The position numbers were made by a program, and so were the translations under genes. DNA of 64,000 nucleotides from Burkholderia cepacia ATCC 25416 (GTDB taxonomy: Bacteria > Pseudomonadota > Gammaproteobacteria > Burkholderiales > Burkholderiaceae). Position 1 is the stretch's first letter, and every line of letters begins with the position of its first letter. Location of the stretch: NCBI RefSeq assembly GCF_001411495.1, contig NZ_CP012981.1, forward strand, positions 372,001-436,000, given 5' to 3'. The notes beneath the pieces are model-generated. The model was not told the origin of the DNA. It worked only from the letters and a program-made list of their open reading frames with translations, and did no database searches. Of this stretch, positions 32,470-45,002 are shown one piece after another.

Positions 32470-33075
32470 ATGAAAGTCGTCGCTTTCGAGCGCCAACAGC
32501 AAGGTACGGGTGCGAGCCGCCGCCTGCGCAACGCCGGTAAGACCACGGGTATCGTTTACGGTGGCGAAGCAGCCCCGCAAAAGATCGAACTCGATCACAA
32601 CGCCCTGTGGCACGCCCTGAAGAAGGAAGCTTTCCACTCGTCGATCCTCGACCTCGAAGTGGCTGGCCAGTCGCAACAGGTTCTGCTGCGCGACGTGCAA
32701 TACCACCCGTTCAAGCAACTGGTGCTGCACGTGGACTTCCAGCGCGTTGACGCGAAGAAGAAGCTGCACACGAAGGCTCCGCTGCACTTCCTGAACGCTG
32801 AAATCAGCCCGGCCGTGAAGCTGTCGAGCGCGGTCGTTTCGCACGTCGCGACGGAAATCGAAATCGAGTGCCTGCCGGCTGACCTGCCGGAGTTCCTCGA
32901 AGTCGACCTGTCGAAGATCGAAGCCGGTCAATCGCTGCACGCGAAGGACATCGCACTGCCGAAGGGCGTCGCGCTGGTCGCGCACGTCGACGCGGAAAAC
33001 CCGGTTGTCGCATCGGCGACGGTCCCGGCTGGTGCCGTGTCGGACGCAGCCGAAGGCGAAACGCCGGCTGCCTAA
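32470..33075 (+). CDS. rplY: Ribosomal protein L25 / general stress protein Ctc
   Basis: Binds 5S rRNA in the large subunit. It is the long, two-domain Ctc form of 201 residues: L25 domain 1-92 ([24 protein letters not shown]) and a C-terminal beta domain (about 95-190), ending in an Ala/Glu-rich tail. TTGGAG stands 9 bases before the ATG. The rplY-pth pairing is typical. Confidence 0.96.
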   Translation: MKVVAFERQQQGTGASRRLRNAGKTTGIVYGGEAAPQKIELDHNALWHALKKEAFHSSILDLEVAGQSQQVLLRDVQYHPFKQLVLHVDFQRVDAKKKLHTKAPLHFLNAEISPAVKLSSAVVSHVATEIEIECLPADLPEFLEVDLSKIEAGQSLHAKDIALPKGVALVAHVDAENPVVASATVPAGAVSDAAEGETPAA

Positions 33076-33126
33076 GCGGCCGCCTACGCGCCTCTCATCG
33101 ATCCGTTTCACGAAACGGTCGACGCA

Positions 33127-33162
33127 ACCCGCCGCGGCTTGCCCGGCGGGTTTTTCTTTTTC
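33127..33162 (+). terminator. Rho-independent terminator after rplY
   Basis: Stem ACCCGCCG/CGGCGGGT followed by a T-rich tract (TTTTTCTTTTT). It lies between rplY and pth. Confidence 0.88.
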
Positions 33163-33197
33163 TGCGCCCAGGCGGCGGCTGCCGCCTTCGAAACGTC

Positions 33198-33797
33198 ATG
33201 ATCAAATTGATCGTCGGCCTCGGCAATCCCGGGGCGGAATACACCGCGACGCGCCACAACGCCGGCTTCTGGCTGATCGACCAGCTCGCCCGCGAAGCAG
33301 GCGCGACGCTGCGCGACGAACGCCGCTTCCATGGCTTCTACGCGAAAGCGCGCCTGCACGGTGAGGAAGTCCACCTGCTCGAGCCGCAAACCTACATGAA
33401 CCGCTCCGGCCAGTCGGTCGTCGCGCTCGCGCAGTTCTTCAAGATCCTGCCCGACCAGATCCTCGTCGCACACGACGAGCTCGACCTGCCGCCCGGCACC
33501 GTGAAGCTGAAGCTCGGCGGCGGCAGCGGCGGCCACAACGGCCTGAAGGACATCACCGCACACCTGTCGTCGCAACAGTACTGGCGGCTGCGGATCGGCA
33601 TCGGTCATCCGCGCGACCTGATTCCGGAAAGCGCCCGCGCCGGCGCGAAACCCGATGTCGCGAACTTCGTGCTGAAGCCGCCGCGCCGCGAGGAACAGGA
33701 CGTAATCGACGCGTCGATCGAGCGCGCGCTCGCCGTGATGCCGATGGTCGTCAAGGGCGAACTTGACCGCGCGACGATGCAACTGCATCGCAACTGA
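33198..33797 (+). CDS. pth: Peptidyl-tRNA hydrolase
   Basis: Recycles tRNA from drop-off peptidyl-tRNA. It has 199 residues. The catalytic His is in [11 protein letters not shown] (about residue 20); [16 protein letters not shown] and the [11 protein letters not shown] loop are all conserved. The start [12 protein letters not shown] is canonical. Confidence 0.98.
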   Translation: MIKLIVGLGNPGAEYTATRHNAGFWLIDQLAREAGATLRDERRFHGFYAKARLHGEEVHLLEPQTYMNRSGQSVVALAQFFKILPDQILVAHDELDLPPGTVKLKLGGGSGGHNGLKDITAHLSSQQYWRLRIGIGHPRDLIPESARAGAKPDVANFVLKPPRREEQDVIDASIERALAVMPMVVKGELDRATMQLHRN

Positions 33798-33912
33798 CCG
33801 CAGCGCCCGGCGACGATCCATCGCGCCGCCCGGCGTCGCCGGGCGGCCCCGCCCGCCCCATCCTGCGCATACTTGCGGTAATCTGGTCGCTTTGCCCGAC
33901 AGGAGCCAAGCG

Positions 33913-34980
33913 GTGAGCCGTTACTGGAGCGACGTCGTTCAGCAACTCGTGCCTTACGTGCCGGGCGAGCAGCCCGCGCTCGCACACCCGGTCAAGCTGA
34001 ACACCAACGAGAATCCCTATCCGCCGTCGCCGCGCGTCGTCGCGGCGATCGCGCGCGAACTCGGCGCGACCGGCGACACGCTGCGCCGCTATCCGGACCC
34101 GGTTGCACGCGCGCTGCGCGAGACGGTCGCGGCCCATCACCGCATCCAGCCCGAGCAGGTGTTCGTCGGCAACGGCTCGGACGAGGTGCTCGCGCACACA
34201 TTCCAGGCGCTGCTCAAGCACGACCGGCCGCTGCGCTTCCCCGACATCACGTACAGCTTCTATCCGACCTATGCACGCCTGTACGGCGTCGAGACGACGG
34301 TCGTGCCGCTCGCGGATGACTTCTCGATCCGCGTCGACGACTATCTCGACGACGCCGGCGGCGTGCTGTTTCCGAACCCGAACGCGCCGACCGGGCGCGC
34401 GCTGCCGCTCGCGGATGTCGAGCGGATCGCGGCCGCGAATCCGTCGTCGGTCGTCGTGATCGACGAAGCCTATGTCGACTTCGGCGCGCAGTCCGCGATT
34501 GCGCTGATCGACCGCTACCCGAACCTGCTCGTCGTGCACACGACGTCGAAGGCGCGCTCGCTCGCGGGCATGCGCGTCGGTTTCGCATTCGGCGATGCCG
34601 CGCTGATCGACGCGCTGAACCGCGTGAAGGACAGCTTCAACTCGTACCCGCTCGACCGGCTCGCGCAAGTCGCCGCGCAGGCGGCGTACGAAGACACCGA
34701 TTATTTCAGCGCAGCCTGCCGGCGCGTGATCGACAGCCGGACGCGGCTCACGCACGCGCTCGACACGCTCGGCTTCGACGTCGTGCCGTCGGCCGCGAAT
34801 TTCGTGTTCGCGCGCCATCCCGCGCACGACGCGGGCGCCATCGCGGCCAAACTGAAGGAACGGGAAATTTTCGTGCGGCACTTCGGGCTGCCGCGAATCG
34901 ACCAGCACCTGCGCATCACCGTCGGCACCGATGCCGAATGTGATGCGCTCGTCGCGGCGTTGCGCGAGCTGCTGGCCTGA
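33913..34980 (+). CDS. hisC: Histidinol-phosphate aminotransferase
   Basis: PLP enzyme of histidine synthesis (also acts on aromatic amino acids in some species). It has 355 residues. The start is a GTG (VSRYWSDVV) with AGGAG 8 bases upstream. PLP-binding features are [22 protein letters not shown] and the Schiff-base Lys in [15 protein letters not shown]. It is not with other his genes, so it may be one of two hisC copies. Confidence 0.93.
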   Translation: MSRYWSDVVQQLVPYVPGEQPALAHPVKLNTNENPYPPSPRVVAAIARELGATGDTLRRYPDPVARALRETVAAHHRIQPEQVFVGNGSDEVLAHTFQALLKHDRPLRFPDITYSFYPTYARLYGVETTVVPLADDFSIRVDDYLDDAGGVLFPNPNAPTGRALPLADVERIAAANPSSVVVIDEAYVDFGAQSAIALIDRYPNLLVVHTTSKARSLAGMRVGFAFGDAALIDALNRVKDSFNSYPLDRLAQVAAQAAYEDTDYFSAACRRVIDSRTRLTHALDTLGFDVVPSAANFVFARHPAHDAGAIAAKLKEREIFVRHFGLPRIDQHLRITVGTDAECDALVAALRELLA

Positions 34981-35064
34981 CATGAAGGAACCGGCGCCAG
35001 GCGGCGCCGATCCGGATGCGTGACGTGCGTGCCGAAGAACCCGGGCGCGCGCGTCACCGCGGGG

Positions 35065-35346
<282 letters not shown>

Positions 35347-35390
35347 TCAGGCCGGTGGCCGGCTTCGCGACGAAACCGGCCGGCGCCGCG

Positions 35391-35999
<609 letters not shown>

Positions 36000-36614
36000 T
36001 TATTCATCATTTTCGCGCCGCAGCAAATGATAGTGAACCGCACCGGCCTTGCCGTGCTTCACCACCTCCCAGCCCGCGAGCGCATCATGCGCGGCCGGGT
36101 CGAGTTCCGCGCCCGTTTCGACGTACAGCGCGCCGCCCGCCGCGACGAGCGGCGCCGCCAGCGCGACCGCGCGATCGAGCACAGCCGGTTCGCCGAACGG
36201 CGGATCGAGAAACACGACGTCGAACGCGCCCGGCGTGAGCCCGGCCGCGAGCCGCAACGCGTCCGCCTCCGCGACCTCGACCGCACGCGCGCCGAGCTTG
36301 TCCTTGATCGCACGCAGCTGCTGCGCGGCGCGTGGATGGCGCTCGACCATCACGACGCTCGCCGCGCCGCGCGACGCGGCCTCGAAACCGAGTGCGCCCG
36401 TGCCCGCGAACAGGTCGAGGCAGCGGCGGCCTTCGAGATCCTGGCCGAGCCAGTTGAACAGCGTCTCGCGCACGCGATCGGGCGTCGGCCGCAGGCCGTC
36501 GAGATCGAGCACCGCGAGCGGCGTGCGTTTCCAGTCACCGCCGATGATGCGGATCGTGTGCGGCTTGCCGCGGCTGGAAGGGGCCGCCGGGCGGCCGGAA
36601 GAGGAACGGGACAT
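36000..36614 (-). CDS. rsmD: 16S rRNA (guanine(966)-N2)-methyltransferase
   Basis: Methylates G966 of 16S rRNA. It has 204 residues. IRIIGGDWKRTPLAV, RPTPDRVRETLFNWLG, the SAM loop DLFAGTGALGFEAASRG and the catalytic DPPF are all present. The start MSRSSSGRPAAPSS begins a short disordered tail. It is divergent from ftsY across about 216 bp. Confidence 0.96.
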   Translation of the reverse strand: MSRSSSGRPAAPSSRGKPHTIRIIGGDWKRTPLAVLDLDGLRPTPDRVRETLFNWLGQDLEGRRCLDLFAGTGALGFEAASRGAASVVMVERHPRAAQQLRAIKDKLGARAVEVAEADALRLAAGLTPGAFDVVFLDPPFGEPAVLDRAVALAAPLVAAGGALYVETGAELDPAAHDALAGWEVVKHGKAGAVHYHLLRRENDE

Positions 36615-36830
36615 ACGGAATATCGACGACGGAGGGACCGGGCGCGCGCAGGGGCGCACCGCCAAACAGGCGCACGTTACCACAGCGGCGGCGCGCACTG
36701 ACGCGAGCGCCACGCCGCACTGATAAAATGCACGGTTTCGGCCGCCGTGCGCCGCGCCCGCGCGAACGCAGGACGGCCCGTCCGGTGCCCCGCTTCTGGC
36801 GGCGGCCCGCCCTCTTCCCGACGTCAGACC

Positions 36831-37985
36831 ATGTTCAGCTTCTTCAAACGATTCAAGAAAACGCAGGAGCCCGATCCGGCGGAATCGCAATCGGCCGACG
36901 CGCAGCAAACGGACGAACCGTCCGATGCGCCCGCGGTCGAGGCCCCGCCTGCGGCCGAGGTGCCGCAAGCGCCCGCGCAACCGGCCGCGCCGGCCGTCGT
37001 GATGACGGTCACGCCGACCAACGACGGGCGCGACGAAGTCGTCGAGACGGTCGAAATCGTTCCGCCGCCGCTGCAGGACGCCACCGCGAAGAAATCGTGG
37101 CTCGCCCGCCTGAAAACGGGGCTCGCCAAGACGGGCTCGAGCATCACCGGCGTCTTCGTCAACACGAAGATCGACGAGGATCTGTACGAGGAGCTCGAAA
37201 CCGCGCTGCTGATGTCCGACGCGGGCGTCGACGCGACCGAGTACCTGCTCGGCGCGCTACGCGAAAAGGTGCGCGCGGGCCGCCTGACCGACCCGCAGCA
37301 GGTGAAGGCCGCGCTGCACGACCTGCTCGTCGAGTTGCTGACGCCGCTCGAGAAGTCGCTGATGCTCGGCCGCGCGCAGCCGCTCGTGATGATGATCACC
37401 GGCGTGAACGGTGCGGGCAAGACGACCAGCATCGGCAAGCTCGCAAAGCATCTGCAGAGCTTCGACCAGTCGGTGCTGCTGGCCGCGGGCGACACGTTCC
37501 GCGCGGCCGCGCGCGAACAGCTTGCAGTCTGGGGCGAGCGCAACAACGTGACGGTCGTGCAGCAGGAAAGCGGCGATCCGGCCGCGGTGATCTTCGACGC
37601 GGTCAGCGCCGCGCGCGCGCGCAAGATCGACGTGATGATGGCCGACACGGCCGGCCGCCTGCCGACGCAACTCCACCTGATGGAAGAGCTGAAGAAGGTG
37701 AAGCGCGTGATCTCGAAGGCGCACGACGGCGCGCCGCACGAAGTGCTGCTGGTGATCGACGCGAACACCGGCCAGAACGCGCTCACGCAGGTCAAGGCAT
37801 TCGACGACGCGCTCGGCCTCACCGGCCTCATCGTCACGAAGCTCGACGGCACCGCGAAGGGCGGGATTCTCGCCGCGATCGCGCGGCAGCGCCCGGTGCC
37901 GGTCTACTTCATCGGCGTCGGCGAGAAGGTCGAGGATCTGCAGCCGTTCAGCGCGGTCGAATTCGCGGACGCGCTGCTCGGCTGA
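36831..37985 (+). CDS. ftsY: Signal recognition particle receptor FtsY
   Basis: GTPase receptor that docks SRP-ribosome complexes at the membrane. It has 384 residues. The acidic, Pro/Ala-rich A domain spans about 1-85, then the N helices and the G domain: [45 protein letters not shown]. Starting MFSFFKRFKK, it keeps the membrane-binding amphipathic tip. It is followed by a terminator. Confidence 0.98.
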   Translation: MFSFFKRFKKTQEPDPAESQSADAQQTDEPSDAPAVEAPPAAEVPQAPAQPAAPAVVMTVTPTNDGRDEVVETVEIVPPPLQDATAKKSWLARLKTGLAKTGSSITGVFVNTKIDEDLYEELETALLMSDAGVDATEYLLGALREKVRAGRLTDPQQVKAALHDLLVELLTPLEKSLMLGRAQPLVMMITGVNGAGKTTSIGKLAKHLQSFDQSVLLAAGDTFRAAAREQLAVWGERNNVTVVQQESGDPAAVIFDAVSAARARKIDVMMADTAGRLPTQLHLMEELKKVKRVISKAHDGAPHEVLLVIDANTGQNALTQVKAFDDALGLTGLIVTKLDGTAKGGILAAIARQRPVPVYFIGVGEKVEDLQPFSAVEFADALLG

Positions 37986-38007
37986 ACACCACCGGCACGC
38001 ATCGCAC

Positions 38008-38031
38008 GGGGCGCCTTCGGGCGCCCTTTTT
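38008..38031 (+). terminator. Rho-independent terminator after ftsY
   Basis: GGGCGCC and GGCGCCC pair around a TTCG tetraloop, followed by five T. It lies 24 bp after the ftsY stop. Confidence 0.88.
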
Positions 38032-38068
38032 CATGCGCGCCCGGTCATGCATGCCGGGCGCACCGCGC

Positions 38069-38713
38069 TCATTCGGCGTCGGGCTGCGCGCCGGGCTCGG
38101 CGGCCTTGAACGCATCGAGCGTCGACGCGTGGTCGACGATCCGCTGGATCGTCGGATAGCGCGTCGTGTCGATCGAGAAGCGGTTCGCGTTGAACACCTG
38201 CGGCACGAGGCACACGTCGGCGAGTGTCGGCGTGTCGCCGAAACACAGCTTGCCGGTGCGCGGATCGCTCGCGAGACGGGTCTCGAGCGATTCGAAGCCC
38301 GCCTCGATCCAGTGCCGGTACCACGCGTTCTTCGCCTCTTCGGGCACCTTCAGCGTGTGCTTCAGGTACTTCAGCACGCGCAGGTTGTTGAGCGGATGGA
38401 TTTCGCACGCGATCTGCAGCGCGACCGCACGCACATAGGCGCGATCGACCGGCTGCTTCGGCAGCAGCGCCGGTTCCGGATGGGTTTCCTCGAGATATTC
38501 GATGATCGCGAGCGACTGCTGCAGCGTCGCGTCGCCGTCGGTCAGCGTCGGCACGACCGCGTCCGGATTCAGCGCGCGGTACGCGTCCTTCAGTTGCTCG
38601 CCGCCGTCACGCAGCATGTGCACGGGAACATAGTCGAACGACAGCTGCTTCAGGTTCAGGGCGATCCGCACGCGGTACGACGCGGAACTGCGGAAATAGC
38701 TGTAAAGCTTCAT
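38069..38713 (-). CDS. maiA: Zeta-class glutathione S-transferase, probable maleylacetoacetate isomerase
   Basis: A GST of 214 residues, close to MaiA, which converts maleylacetoacetate to fumarylacetoacetate in tyrosine and phenylalanine breakdown. The zeta-class motif SSCxxRVRIAL appears as SSASYRVRIAL: the catalytic Ser is kept but the Cys is Ala. The glutathione-binding VVPTL and QSLAIIEYLEE are intact. No other homogentisate-pathway gene is adjacent, so a different small-molecule GST role is possible. Confidence 0.8.
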   Translation of the reverse strand: MKLYSYFRSSASYRVRIALNLKQLSFDYVPVHMLRDGGEQLKDAYRALNPDAVVPTLTDGDATLQQSLAIIEYLEETHPEPALLPKQPVDRAYVRAVALQIACEIHPLNNLRVLKYLKHTLKVPEEAKNAWYRHWIEAGFESLETRLASDPRTGKLCFGDTPTLADVCLVPQVFNANRFSIDTTRYPTIQRIVDHASTLDAFKAAEPGAQPDAE

Positions 38714-38907
38714 GGGATGTCTCTCGTAGTCGTATTCGGCCGGCAACGGCACGGGCGCGGCGCAGCCGGCGCGCGCACCGCCGGGAAGCAGAGTGTAGCG
38801 CGCCGCGATGCGCCCCCCTTGCTTGCGTCGTCCGCGCCCGTGCGATACTCGGGCATTCCTCACCGCTCACAGCGCGGCCCGATGCCGGCCGCCCGCCCCA
38901 CGCCCCG

Positions 38908-39882
38908 ATGACCGCTTCCCACGATCCCGCCGCCGTTCCGTTCCCGTGCGCCCGCTTCATCAAGGAAATCGGCCGCGGCCCGAACGGCGCACGCGCACTG
39001 TCCGCCGAGGACACGTTCGAGCTCTATCGCGCGATGCTCGACGCGCGCGTGTCGGATGTCGAACTCGGCGCGATCCTGATCGCCTATCGGCTGAAGGGCG
39101 AATCCGCCGACGAGCTGGCCGCGATGCTCGCCGCCGCGCAGGCGTCGTTCGAGCCCGTGCACGTACAGGACGCGGCGTTCCGTCCCGTCGCGATCCCGAG
39201 CTACAACGGCGCGCGCAAGCAGCCGAACCTCGTGCCGCTGCTCGCACTGCTGCTCGCGCGCGAAGGCGTGCCGGTGCTCGTGCATGGTGTCGAGCAGGAT
39301 CCGGGCCGCGTGACGAGCGCCGAGATCTTCTCGGCGCTGTCGCTTGCTCCGTCGGCGTCGCACGATGCGATCGAGGACACGCTTGCCGAGCGCCGCGTCG
39401 CGTTCGCGTCGATCGAGGTGCTGGCGCCGCGCATCGCGCGCCTGCTGTCGATGCGCCGCGTGCTCGGTGTGCGCAATTCGACGCACACGCTCGTGAAGAT
39501 CCTGCAGCCGTTCGCACCGGCCGGCCTGCGGCTCGTCAACTACACGCACCCGCCGTACCGCGACAGCCTCGCGCAGCTGTTCCGCGACCATCCCGACGCC
39601 GCGCTCGGCGGCGCGCTGCTCGCGCGCGGCACCGAGGGCGAAGCCGTTGCCGACACGCGGCGCCAGGTGCAGGTCGACTGGTTGCACGACGGCGTGTGCG
39701 ACACGCTGATCGAGGCCGAGCGCTCGTCGACCGAAGCGCCCCCCGTCGCCCTGCCCGAATCGCGCGATGCGGCCACGACGGCCGCGTGGACGGACGCCGT
39801 ATTGCGCGGCGAGGTGCCGGTGCCCGACACCGTCGCCCGCCAGGTCGCGACGATCGTGCAGATCACCCGCATCGCGCGCTGA
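38908..39882 (+). CDS. ybiB: YbiB-like DNA-binding protein of the TrpD2 family
   Basis: A protein of 324 residues related to anthranilate phosphoribosyltransferase in fold but lacking its substrate residues. The family binds DNA non-specifically and is stress-linked in E. coli. Landmarks are KEIGRGPNGARALSAEDTFELY, IAYRLKGESADELAAML, and HTLVKILQPF. It is divergent from maiA. Confidence 0.85.
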   Translation: MTASHDPAAVPFPCARFIKEIGRGPNGARALSAEDTFELYRAMLDARVSDVELGAILIAYRLKGESADELAAMLAAAQASFEPVHVQDAAFRPVAIPSYNGARKQPNLVPLLALLLAREGVPVLVHGVEQDPGRVTSAEIFSALSLAPSASHDAIEDTLAERRVAFASIEVLAPRIARLLSMRRVLGVRNSTHTLVKILQPFAPAGLRLVNYTHPPYRDSLAQLFRDHPDAALGGALLARGTEGEAVADTRRQVQVDWLHDGVCDTLIEAERSSTEAPPVALPESRDAATTAAWTDAVLRGEVPVPDTVARQVATIVQITRIAR

Positions 39883-39918
39883 CGGCACGCCTGCGAACCG
39901 GCCCCGCGCGCCGGGCAT

Positions 39919-39948
39919 TTGACACGCGGGCGCATCCTGGCATAGAGT
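39919..39948 (+). promoter_or_regulatory. Putative leu leader promoter
   Basis: A perfect -35 TTGACA (39919-39924) and a -10-like TAGAGT (39943-39948) are spaced by 18 bases. The predicted start, about 39955, is one base before the leader-peptide ATG, so the leader peptide would be translated from a nearly leaderless mRNA. Confidence 0.65.
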
Positions 39949-39955
39949 TGCCGTC

Positions 39956-41909
<1,954 letters not shown>

Positions 41910-41992
41910 CGGACGGTTCCGTTTCAGGGTTCAAACGTCAGCGAGCGGTGCGTGACCGCTCGTGCGCCGCGCGATCCGCGCCGCACGAGGCA

Positions 41993-42018
41993 GCAAAAAG
42001 CGGCCCAGGAGGCCGCTT
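41993..42018 (-). terminator. Terminator after the NTF2-like gene
   Basis: AAGCGGCC/GGCCGCTT with a five-base loop; on the minus strand it is followed by TTTTTGC. It lies 33 bp past the stop of the NTF2-like gene and may also act on leuA from the other side. Confidence 0.75.
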
Positions 42019-42051
42019 CGATCGGGACATGAAAACGGGCGCCACGCGCGC

Positions 42052-42435
42052 TCATGTCTCGGTCGCGCACCGCGTCGCCTGCCACGCGAACAGGCTCCAG
42101 CGGCCCTGTTCGTGGGTGTGGACGGAGGTATACGCAATCGGGAAGACCAGGCCGCCGTTGTTCGTTTCCATCTCGATCAACGCACGCCCGGTGACGACGC
42201 AGGTTTCATCGCCGACGGGCAGCACGTCCTGCGACTGGATTTCGATCTGGCGATAGCGGCGGCGGCCGGCGACGATGGCGTCGATGAACTGCTGCTTGGT
42301 TTCGCGTTTGCCGTTGGTGTGCACGAAGAACACCTTGTCCGACAAAAGCGCGCCGAGCGCCTCGCCGTCGCCGTCCACCATCGCCCGGAACCGATCGCGC
42401 TCGAGCGCGCGGATCGCATCGATCACCTTCGCCAT
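42052..42435 (-). CDS. NTF2/SnoaL-like fold protein (DUF4440 type)
   Basis: A small protein of 127 residues with the cone-shaped alpha+beta NTF2-like fold: RFRAMVDGDGEALGALLSDKVFFVHTNGKRETKQ matches the DUF4440/SnoaL pattern (quoted only in part as VFFVHTNGK). Members include ketosteroid isomerase-like and unknown enzymes. No catalytic assignment is possible. GAGGAG 8 bases upstream of MAKVIDAI sets the start. Confidence 0.75.
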   Translation of the reverse strand: MAKVIDAIRALERDRFRAMVDGDGEALGALLSDKVFFVHTNGKRETKQQFIDAIVAGRRRYRQIEIQSQDVLPVGDETCVVTGRALIEMETNNGGLVFPIAYTSVHTHEQGRWSLFAWQATRCATET

Positions 42436-42480
42436 CGCCTGACTCCTCGGCAACGCGCACGCCGTGCGCGGGCGTGCGGA

Positions 42481-43050
42481 TCAGAAGTTGTACTGCACGT
42501 AGAACTGGTGGAAATTTATACCAGGATTCGGCTCTTTGATACCCGCGTTAGACACATGTTCAAAACGGTAGCCGACCTGATACTGTTGCCGTTGGCCGAA
42601 CTGCACCCCCACCCCCGCGGTCGGCGAGAACTGGAACGCGGTCCCCAGCGAGAAATGATCCGAGATCGTCGGGTGCGTCAGCAGCCGGACGCCGCCGCCA
42701 GCCTCGATGAACGGGCGAATCTCCCCGGCGCTCTTGATGAAGCGGAACAACGGCGTCACGCCGAATTCGCCGATGCTGCCGTGAACGTTGCCGCCCGTGT
42801 GCCAGTAGCCCGCGTGCCCTTCCACGACGAACGCGAAGTGCCAACCGCCCATTTCCCACCAGTTCCAGCCCGGATCCCACACCACGCCGAGATCGCCCTT
42901 GTCGACCCCGTGGCGATCCGAAAAACCGCCGCCCGCCTGAATCCCCCATCGATCCGCGAATGCCGCACCCGATCCTCCCAGAAGGGACGCCGCCAGCATC
43001 GCGTGCAGGACAAGCCGGCTGCGGGGCCGGCGATTCTTCTTATTGTTCAT
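42481..43050 (-). CDS. pagL: Lipid A 3-O-deacylase (PagL)
   Basis: Outer-membrane beta-barrel hydrolase that removes the 3-position acyl chain of lipid A. It has 189 residues. The signal peptide ends at AAFADRW (about residue 32) and the C-terminal residue is Phe after QFYVQYN, as in outer-membrane barrels. The active site is H165-V-S167-N in EHVSNAGIKEPNPG. The position aligned with the acidic member of the Pseudomonas triad (Glu140) is Asn179 here; E173 is near. Start MNNKKNRR follows TTGGAG. Confidence 0.9.
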   Translation of the reverse strand: MNNKKNRRPRSRLVLHAMLAASLLGGSGAAFADRWGIQAGGGFSDRHGVDKGDLGVVWDPGWNWWEMGGWHFAFVVEGHAGYWHTGGNVHGSIGEFGVTPLFRFIKSAGEIRPFIEAGGGVRLLTHPTISDHFSLGTAFQFSPTAGVGVQFGQRQQYQVGYRFEHVSNAGIKEPNPGINFHQFYVQYNF

Positions 43051-43320
43051 CTGACACTCCAACTTTGTGGGTTGAATGGAACCTGCCGCTTCGGCCGGCT
43101 CGAGCGAAGTGAATGGTATGGTAAAGGACTTTTCGGATCGGCATCACGAAGCGAAATGGCTTCCTTCCAAAACAACAAAAATTGAAATCGTCTACTGATT
43201 ACCATCTGAAACAACGGCTTACGGAACTTCGCGTCGCCTCCCCTGTCGCAGAATAGACTATCGACTCGACTAACTCGATAGAAAAACGGGAACTCCGATG
43301 CCCACGCTTGCTCTAAGGAA
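43051..43320. other. Intergenic region between pagL and rpoH
   Basis: About 270 bp of somewhat lower GC. Promoters for pagL (minus) must lie here but no convincing hexamer pair was found. No ORF or RNA was recognised. The rpoH operator begins immediately after it. Confidence 0.4.
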
Positions 43321-43350
43321 TTAGCACTCAGCTTGCGGGAGTGCTAAGAT
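43321..43350 (+). promoter_or_regulatory. CIRCE operator (HrcA site) overlapping the rpoH promoter
   Basis: TTAGCACTC-N9-GAGTGCTAA (43321-43347) is a perfect CIRCE element, the binding site of the heat-shock repressor HrcA. Its right arm merges with an extended -10 box TG-C-TAAGAT (43342-43350), and its left arm begins with TTAGCA at an 18-base spacing that can act as -35. HrcA would therefore cover the promoter. The predicted start is near 43357. Confidence 0.9.
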
Positions 43351-43408
43351 GCCCCACGGAATCTCATTCGAGACCGGGGGTTTGTCCCTGATTCCAAAGG
43401 AGTTTTTA

Positions 43409-44344
<936 letters not shown>

Positions 44345-44371
44345 ATACCGGCGATTCGGAAAGCTTCATCG

Positions 44372-44405
44372 AAAACCGCTGCCTGACCGGCAGCGGTTTT
44401 TTTTC
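44372..44405 (+). terminator. Rho-independent terminator after rpoH
   Basis: A 12-bp perfect stem AAAACCGCTGCC/GGCAGCGGTTTT with a five-base loop and eight T at the 3' side. Confidence 0.93.
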
Positions 44406-44537
44406 GCCCGACTTTTTCACCGGTTTTTAGCCGGTTTATCCCTCGCCTCTCCGCCCGCTTCTTCGCTCATTTCTCCGTCGATCAATTGACCTGTTTAATC
44501 AGGTATTGGACGGTTCGCGGGCCCCTTCCGCATAACC

Positions 44538-44551
44538 TTGATCTGCCTCAA
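44538..44551 (+). promoter_or_regulatory. FNR/ANR-like box upstream of cyd genes
   Basis: TTGAT-CTGC-CTCAA matches the FNR/ANR consensus TTGAT-N4-ATCAA at nine of ten positions. It is the upstream site of two; low-oxygen activation of cytochrome bd by such regulators is well established in other proteobacteria. Confidence 0.6.
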
Positions 44552-44669
44552 GTTTCGGCCCGTGTTTCGCGACGGTCTGCCGCAGCGCAGCACTCGGCAT
44601 CGGAAAGCAGTCCTTTTAAAATTGGCATGTCAGGCGCAAAAGGATTAAAACAGCTTCACGGCCGTCATA

Positions 44670-44704
44670 AATCCGACGTAAAGTCGCCCCCAATCCGACG
44701 TAAA
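44670..44704 (+). repeat. Two 13-bp direct repeats, 22 bp apart
   Basis: AATCCGACGTAAA occurs at 44670-44682 and 44692-44704. The 22 bp period is two helical turns, so the copies face the same side of the DNA. They lie 20 bp before the cydP start and look like tandem binding sites for an unknown regulator. Confidence 0.55.
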
Positions 44705-44723
44705 TCGATTCAGGATAATCGCC

Positions 44724-44737
44724 TTGATCTCGATCAA
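44724..44737 (+). promoter_or_regulatory. Perfect FNR/ANR box on the cydP start codon
   Basis: TTGAT-CTCG-ATCAA matches the consensus at all ten positions. It coincides with the first five codons of cydP, a position suited to repression rather than activation unless transcription starts further downstream. Confidence 0.6.
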
Positions 44738-45002
44738 TAAAGAGCCTGCGCCGCCTCCCCCGCGGCCGGCCGGCACGATCGGCTGGCGTGCGCGCATCGC
44801 CGCATGGGCACGCGGCCCGACCCTCGCCCGCGACATCAGCCTGGTGCTGATCGTCAAGCTGATCCTCCTGATGTCGCTCAAATACGCATTCTTCAATCAT
44901 CCGCAGGCCGAGCACATGTCGCTTCCGCCTGCCGCCGTCGCCGAGAAGCTGCTCTCGGTGCCGGCGCCTGCACCCACCGAGGGAGACCACCATGATAAGT
45001 AG
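44724..45002 (+). CDS. cydP: Cytochrome bd oxidase small subunit CydP
   Basis: A protein of 92 residues upstream of cydA. It has a Pro-rich N-terminus, one membrane span ([18 protein letters not shown], about 40-57) and a short periplasmic tail, matching the CydP-type small subunit found before cydAB in beta-proteobacteria. The start is a TTG with AGGA 8 bases upstream; no ATG exists before the membrane span. Its end overlaps the cydA start by 11 bp. Confidence 0.75.
   Translation: MISINKEPAPPPPRPAGTIGWRARIAAWARGPTLARDISLVLIVKLILLMSLKYAFFNHPQAEHMSLPPAAVAEKLLSVPAPAPTEGDHHDK

Noticed and set aside
33806..33850. GC-rich palindrome after pth as a terminator
   Set aside because: The stem is good but no T-run follows on either strand.
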